Below, in pieces: positions 6,406 to 10,174 of a DNA stretch of 10,174 nucleotides. Source of the stretch: Clostridium sp. CAG:440 (GTDB taxonomy: Bacteria; Bacillota; Clostridia; TANB77; CAG-508); contig FR898651.1 in NCBI GenBank assembly GCA_000437215.1, forward strand, positions 1 through 10,174, read 5' to 3'. The notes under the pieces are model-generated. The model ran no database searches. It was given only the letters and a program-made list of their open reading frames with translations, and was not told the origin of the DNA. Position 1 is the first letter of the stretch, and the number at the start of each line of letters is the position of its first letter. Made by a program: the position numbers and the translations under genes.

Positions 6406-7284
6406 TTGAAAATATCGGTATTAACATCAACATATAATAGAGGAAATTTACTAAAAAAATTATATAATAGTTTAATTCAAAACAGTAATTATAATGTAGA
6501 TATACAATGGCTAATTATTGATGATGGCTCAAAAGATGATACAAAAAATATTGTAAAAGATTTTAAAGATGAAAATAAAATAGAAATAAAATATTTTTAT
6601 CAAGAAAACCAAGGAAAAATGTTAGCAATAAATAAGTTAGTTAAAGAGGCAAATGGAGACTTAATTATAGAGTGTGATTCTGATGACTATTTTACAGAAG
6701 ATGCATTTGATATTATAAAAAATGAATATCAAAAATGTGATAAAAGTGATATTTATGCATTGTGCTTTTTAAAATATGATCAAAATGGAAACAATATGGG
6801 AAATTTATTTAAAAATGAAAAAACAACAATGTTTGATTTATATTTTAAAGAGGGGGAAAATGGTGAAAAGGCTTTGGTATTTTTTGCAGATGTGAGAAAA
6901 AAATATAAACATGAATTAGAACATAATGAAAAATTTGTTACAGAAGCAAGAATGTATCATAAAATGGATGTAAAATATAAAATGATATGCATAAATAAGC
7001 CAATTATGATTTGTGAATATCAAAAAGACGGCTATAGTAAAAATATTATAGAACAATTTAAAAATAATCCTTATGGCTATTATAAGTATTTTCAAGAGAT
7101 ACTTGAAAAAGATATGAAAGGCGTTAAATTATCTAAAAGGTTATATGTAATTAAACATTATATTTTATTTGGAAAATTAATTAATGCCAAAAAGTCTTTA
7201 AATAAAATAATGTCTACAAAAAATAAAATTTTATATTGTTTATTGTATGTGCCTGGAAGAATAAAAACTAAGATGAAATTTTAA
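6406..7284 (+). CDS. Family 2 glycosyltransferase, TTG start
   Basis: A GT2 enzyme of 292 residues. SVLTSTYNRG (4-13), IIDDGSKDDT (37-46), QENQGKMLAIN (66-76) and the metal-binding ECDSDDYF (89-96) mark the nucleotide-sugar-binding half; the C-terminal half is lysine- and tyrosine-rich with no clear membrane helix. The STYNRG opening and ENQGK motif set it apart from the two PVYN-type GT2 genes, so it probably uses a different donor or acceptor. Start choice: a GTG at 6397 gives three more residues but has no ribosome site, while the TTG at 6406 has AGGTGA at 6394-6399 at good spacing and yields the usual MKISVLTSTYN opening. The TTG lies 1 nt after the stop of the preceding GT4, implying coupled translation. 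Confidence 0.9.
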   Translation: MKISVLTSTYNRGNLLKKLYNSLIQNSNYNVDIQWLIIDDGSKDDTKNIVKDFKDENKIEIKYFYQENQGKMLAINKLVKEANGDLIIECDSDDYFTEDAFDIIKNEYQKCDKSDIYALCFLKYDQNGNNMGNLFKNEKTTMFDLYFKEGENGEKALVFFADVRKKYKHELEHNEKFVTEARMYHKMDVKYKMICINKPIMICEYQKDGYSKNIIEQFKNNPYGYYKYFQEILEKDMKGVKLSKRLYVIKHYILFGKLINAKKSLNKIMSTKNKILYCLLYVPGRIKTKMKF

Positions 7285-7313
7285 ATTAAAATTCTTTAAT
7301 GGAAAGGGAAAAT

Positions 7314-8408
7314 ATGAAAAAAATATTATTTGCGGCAAATAGTTTAGGATTAGGTGGAATTGAGACAGCAATGTTATCATTAGTAAACTATTTAGCTAAA
7401 CAAAAAATAAATAATGAATATAAATATGATATAACAATTGTTTTAGAAAAAAAAGAGGGAATCTTTTTAAATTTATTAGATAATAGAATAAATCTATTAG
7501 AATTTACTCCAGACAGTAATAAGATAACAATATTAAGAAAATTTAAAAATTTTATTAAACAATATAAATTTAAAAAAATATATAAAAATAAATTTGACTT
7601 TTCGGCAGCTTATGCTACATATTCTCTTCCTTCATGTTTTGTTGCAAGAATTGCATCTAGAAATTCAACTTTGTGGTGCCATATGGATTATTTAGAGCAA
7701 TATAATAATGATTATGAAAAGGTAAAAAGATTTTTTGAAGAAAAAAAATATAAAGAATTTAAAAATATTGTGTTTGTTTCAAAACAAGGGAAAGAGTCAT
7801 TTTTAAAAGTATTTCCTAATGAAAAAAATGTTTATGCAATAAACAATATAATAGACTATAAAACAATTATAGAGAAGTCAAAAGAAAATGTTAAAGAAAA
7901 TTTAGATAAAGATGTAACTTTATTTTTAAATATTGGAAGACATGATGAAGAACAAAAAAAATTAAGTAGAATAATAGATGCTGCAAAAAAATTAAATGAT
8001 GAGGGATATAAATTTAGAATATTATTTGTTGGAGATGGAAAAGATAATAAAAAATACAAAAATATGGTAAAACAAATGAAATTAGAGAATAATATCTTAT
8101 TTTTAGGAAAAAGAAAAAATCCATATCCATATTTTAAAATATCAGATTGTGTTTTGCTTTCTTCAGAATATGAAGGATCACCAGTAGTATATACTGAGGC
8201 AATGGTATTAAATAAACCAGTAATAACCACAAATGTTTCAGGTAGTGACCAAATAGATGGAAGGTTTGGCTATGTAATAAAAAAAGATCAAGAATCTTTA
8301 TATGAAGCAATGAAAGAATTTATAAATAATGGTTATACAATAAAAGAAAAATTCGATGCTGAAAAATATAATCAAGAAATAGCAAAAAAAATAGAAATGA
8401 TAATATAA
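7314..8408 (+). CDS. Family 4 glycosyltransferase (GT-B fold)
   Basis: A 364-residue GT4 enzyme. KKILFAANSLGLGGIETAM (2-20) is the N-terminal glycine-rich loop, WCHMDY (121-126) matches the histidine region, and the C-terminal donor domain shows LNIGRHDEEQK (205-215), LFVGDGKD, GKRKNPYPYFKISD (265-278) and SEYEGSPVVYTEAM (284-297) with the E-x7-E pair E287 and E295. GKxxNPYPYxK and the overall plan are shared with the GT4 at 5274, suggesting duplication followed by divergence. Start choice: an ATG at 7299 would add five residues but has no ribosome site, while AAAGGGAA at 7303-7310 serves the ATG at 7314. It lies 29 nt after the previous gene and 13 nt before the next, so it is co-transcribed. 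Specificity is unknown. Confidence 0.92.
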   Translation: MKKILFAANSLGLGGIETAMLSLVNYLAKQKINNEYKYDITIVLEKKEGIFLNLLDNRINLLEFTPDSNKITILRKFKNFIKQYKFKKIYKNKFDFSAAYATYSLPSCFVARIASRNSTLWCHMDYLEQYNNDYEKVKRFFEEKKYKEFKNIVFVSKQGKESFLKVFPNEKNVYAINNIIDYKTIIEKSKENVKENLDKDVTLFLNIGRHDEEQKKLSRIIDAAKKLNDEGYKFRILFVGDGKDNKKYKNMVKQMKLENNILFLGKRKNPYPYFKISDCVLLSSEYEGSPVVYTEAMVLNKPVITTNVSGSDQIDGRFGYVIKKDQESLYEAMKEFINNGYTIKEKFDAEKYNQEIAKKIEMII

Positions 8409-8421
8409 TAAGGAGAAAAAA

Positions 8422-9372
8422 ATGCCAGATATAAGTGTAATTGTTCCAATTTACAATGTGGAAAAGCAATTAAAAAGATGTATAGAATCTTTAATAAATC
8501 AGAAAAAAAATAATATAGAAATTATACTTGTAAATGATGGATCTACAGATAATTCAGGAGAGATTGCAAAACAATATGCTAAAAAATATAGTGACAAAAT
8601 TGTATACTATGATAAGGAAAATGGTGGACTATCAGATGCAAGAAATTTTGGCATAAAAAAAGCTAATGGAAAATATATATCTTTTGTGGATTCAGACGAT
8701 TATATAGATTTAAATTTATATAAAGATTTAGAAAAATATATTAAAGAAGATTATGATTTAGTAAAATTTAAAATAATTAGAGTAGATGAAAACTGTAATA
8801 AAATTGATGAAAATAATAATCCAGTTTTTTATGATAAAACAGGAGAAGAAGCATTTGATATTTTGTACAAGCAAGACAAAATGACAGATGTTGCATGGGC
8901 TTACATATACAAAAAAGATTTTTTTATTAATAATAAATTTATGTATTCTAAAGGGATGTATCATGAAGATTTTGGATTAACTTCTTTAATAATATTAAAA
9001 GCAAAAAAAGTTGCATCAACTGATATAATAGGTTATTATTACGTACAAACTTCAAAAAGCATAACTAGAGGAAATCCAAAAACTTTGTATGATAGAAATA
9101 TGGATTTATTAAAACATTATGATAATATGTTAAAAATTATACAAGGATACGATATTTCTAAAAAATCTATACAAAATATAAAAATATATTATACAAATTC
9201 AATTATATTATCAGTTAATAATTTAAAAGACCAACAGCAAAAAAAAGAGTATATTAAAGAGATAAAGAAAAGAAAAATTATAAAAAATATTAAAGCTAGA
9301 AATGTTAAACAATTAGTAAAAAAGATTCTTTTATGTATTGATATAAGAATATATTTAAAATTAAGAAAATAA
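8422..9372 (+). CDS. Family 2 glycosyltransferase (GT-A fold)
   Basis: A 316-residue GT2 enzyme with SVIVPIYNVE (5-14), VNDGSTDNS (37-45), ENGGLSDARN (66-75), DSDD (90-93), YHEDF (180-184) with the probable catalytic E182/D183, and a serine-rich SKSIT segment where the 2900 gene has RQNSIS. It aligns without gaps to the GT2 at 2900 over the first 100 residues, so the two are paralogues. They differ between about 100 and 180, where acceptor specificity is usually set. AGGAG at 8411-8415 lies 6 nt before the ATG. It is the last gene of the operon in this window; a new promoter follows. The C terminus is basic and may sit on the membrane surface. Confidence 0.92.
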   Translation: MPDISVIVPIYNVEKQLKRCIESLINQKKNNIEIILVNDGSTDNSGEIAKQYAKKYSDKIVYYDKENGGLSDARNFGIKKANGKYISFVDSDDYIDLNLYKDLEKYIKEDYDLVKFKIIRVDENCNKIDENNNPVFYDKTGEEAFDILYKQDKMTDVAWAYIYKKDFFINNKFMYSKGMYHEDFGLTSLIILKAKKVASTDIIGYYYVQTSKSITRGNPKTLYDRNMDLLKHYDNMLKIIQGYDISKKSIQNIKIYYTNSIILSVNNLKDQQQKKEYIKEIKKRKIIKNIKARNVKQLVKKILLCIDIRIYLKLRK

Positions 9373-9410
9373 CCTCTAATTTTATAGAAATATTTGACAT
9401 TAAGGGGTTT
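9371..9410 (+). terminator. Weak hairpin after the last glycosyltransferase gene
   Basis: AACCTCTAAT (9371-9380) can pair with ATTAAGGGGTT (9399-9409) through about 10 bp with one wobble pair and one bulge, followed by only three T. The loop is long (about 18 nt) and contains the -35 box of the next promoter. It is at best a weak or partial terminator; some read-through into the ABC ATPase gene is likely. Confidence 0.3.
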
Positions 9411-9422
9411 ATGTTATATATT
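9394..9422 (+). promoter_or_regulatory. Promoter of the ABC exporter ATPase gene
   Basis: A perfect TTGACA (9394-9399) and TATATT (9417-9422) are separated by exactly 17 bp, the best -35 box in the window. Transcription should start near 9429, about 65 nt before the ATG. The 121-nt gap here is much the largest inside the polysaccharide region, consistent with a new transcription unit. Confidence 0.75.
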
Positions 9423-9493
9423 ATGAGCAGATTATAAAAAATTAGACATATTTTTATATATATTTAATAACAAGCAAGAAAGGTATATGAAAA

Positions 9494-10174
9494 ATGGAAA
9501 AACAAACTGAAAAAAATGAAGATAGAATTATTGTAAAACATGTATATAAAACATTTAATATATATATGGATAAAGCCAATAGTCTAAAAGAAAAAATGTT
9601 ATTTTGGAATAGAAATAAAAAAGAAAAAAGAGAAGTATTAAAAGACATAAATTTAACAATAAAAAATGGAGAAGCAGTAGCATTAATAGGGGTTAATGGA
9701 AGCGGAAAATCAACATTGCTTAAATTAATGACAAAAATCATATATCCTAATAAAGGAGAAATTATTACAAACGGAAAATTAACTTCATTATTGGAACTTG
9801 GAGCTGGATTTCATCCTGATTTTTCAGGTAGAGAAAATATATATTTTAATGCTTCAATTTTTGGACTTACAAGAAAAGAAATTGATAAAAGAATAGACCA
9901 AATTATAGAATTTTCAGAATTAGGTAGTTATATAGATAATCCTGTAAGAACCTATTCTTCTGGAATGTATATGAGACTTGCTTTTGCTGTTGCTATTAAT
10001 GTTGATGCAGAAATATTATTAGTAGATGAGATTTTAGCAGTAGGAGACCAACATTTTCAAGAAAAATGTATTGCTAAAATGAAGGAATTGAAAGAACAAG
10101 GGAAAACCATGGTTTTTGTAACACATAGTATGCAAACAGTAAAGGAATTTTGTAGTAGAGCTGTTTGGCTTTGC
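9494..10174 (+). CDS. wzt: Polysaccharide ABC exporter ATP-binding protein (Wzt/TagH type), partial
   Basis: An open frame of 227 codons runs to the window edge without a stop. It is an ABC ATPase of the polysaccharide/teichoic-acid export subfamily, which pairs with a membrane permease (Wzm/TagG) to move lipid-linked glycan outward. In order: Walker A GVNGSGKST (66-74), LTSLLELGAGFHPDFSGREN (96-115) typical of this subfamily, signature YSSGM (154-158, in place of LSGGQ, normal for Wzt/TagH), Walker B ILLVDE (174-179), D-loop LAVGD (181-185) and H-loop H211. The start is set by AGAAAGG at 9477-9483, 10 nt before the ATG; an ATG at 9487 is out of frame and ends after seven codons. The ATPase domain is nearly complete; any C-terminal carbohydrate-binding domain lies outside. 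The permease usually precedes this gene but is not upstream here. Confidence 0.92.
   Translation, partial: MEKQTEKNEDRIIVKHVYKTFNIYMDKANSLKEKMLFWNRNKKEKREVLKDINLTIKNGEAVALIGVNGSGKSTLLKLMTKIIYPNKGEIITNGKLTSLLELGAGFHPDFSGRENIYFNASIFGLTRKEIDKRIDQIIEFSELGSYIDNPVRTYSSGMYMRLAFAVAINVDAEILLVDEILAVGDQHFQEKCIAKMKELKEQGKTMVFVTHSMQTVKEFCSRAVWLC

Noticed and set aside
7856..8230. Minus-strand open frame of 124 codons
   Set aside because: It lies opposite the conserved C-terminal domain of a clear GT4 gene, has no ribosome site, and its composition is that of a complement of AT-rich coding sequence. The other minus-strand frames between 3595 and 9741 were rejected for the same reason.
8503..8510. Eight-A run in the last GT2 gene, and similar A8 runs elsewhere (e.g. 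7741-7748)
   Set aside because: A runs of this length are expected in sequence this AT-rich and sit in lysine-coding stretches; nothing marks them as switches.
1355..10174. Reassigned UGA or other stop codons
   Set aside because: All genes are closed by TAA or TAG, tryptophan is TGG, and no conserved domain is interrupted by TGA, so no evidence bears on stop reassignment.
1..10174. CRISPR array, insertion sequences or transposase genes
   Set aside because: No regularly spaced repeats, no transposase-like protein and no terminal inverted repeats were found.

Overview
The window looks like chromosome of a very AT-rich, low-GC Gram-positive bacterium (Bacillota, probably Clostridia-like). This rests on the 5S rRNA followed directly by tRNA-Asn, strong Shine-Dalgarno sites before almost every gene, sigma-70-type promoters with 17-bp spacers, arginine coded by AGA/AGG, and exopolysaccharide genes of the Gram-positive type. 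The genus cannot be named from the sequence alone.

Layout. (1) Positions 1-209 hold the 3' part of a 5S rRNA gene, a complete tRNA-Asn(GTT) and a hairpin terminator. (2) Positions 211-1245 hold a minus-strand gene of unknown function with its own promoter, Shine-Dalgarno site and terminator. It is less AT-rich than everything downstream and uses CGN arginine codons, so it looks acquired. (3) Positions 1274-1849 hold a Dps-like ferritin gene and its terminator. (4) From a promoter at 1870-1898, a tightly packed operon runs to 9372: pssD and pssE (Alg14/Alg13-like two-part glycosyltransferase), a GT2, a Wzy-like polymerase, a GT4, a GT2, a GT4 and a GT2. (5) A separate promoter at 9394-9422 drives the ATPase of a polysaccharide ABC exporter (Wzt/TagH type), which runs off the right edge.

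Together the operon encodes assembly of a cell-surface polysaccharide: PssD/PssE and four single-chain glycosyltransferases could build a lipid-linked repeat unit, and the Wzy-like protein could polymerise it. The initiating sugar-phosphate transferase, the flippase, the chain-length and attachment genes and the ABC permease are not in the window.

The most striking observation is that two genes of the operon, pssE and wzy, are each broken by a +1 frameshift, and both breaks fall on the same tetranucleotide, CGGA, read as a CGG codon in the incoming frame (2624 and 5141). Skipping the C restores a conserved motif (THGGVGS) in one and the last membrane helices plus a stop 3 nt before the next ATG in the other. 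A by-eye scan of every CG dinucleotide in the plus-strand genes found no other in-frame CGN codon before the shift points. This is compatible with +1 recoding at an unused codon, with a shared sequencing artefact, or with coincidental mutation. A seven-G tract near the start of the next gene (5313-5319) is a possible further switch.
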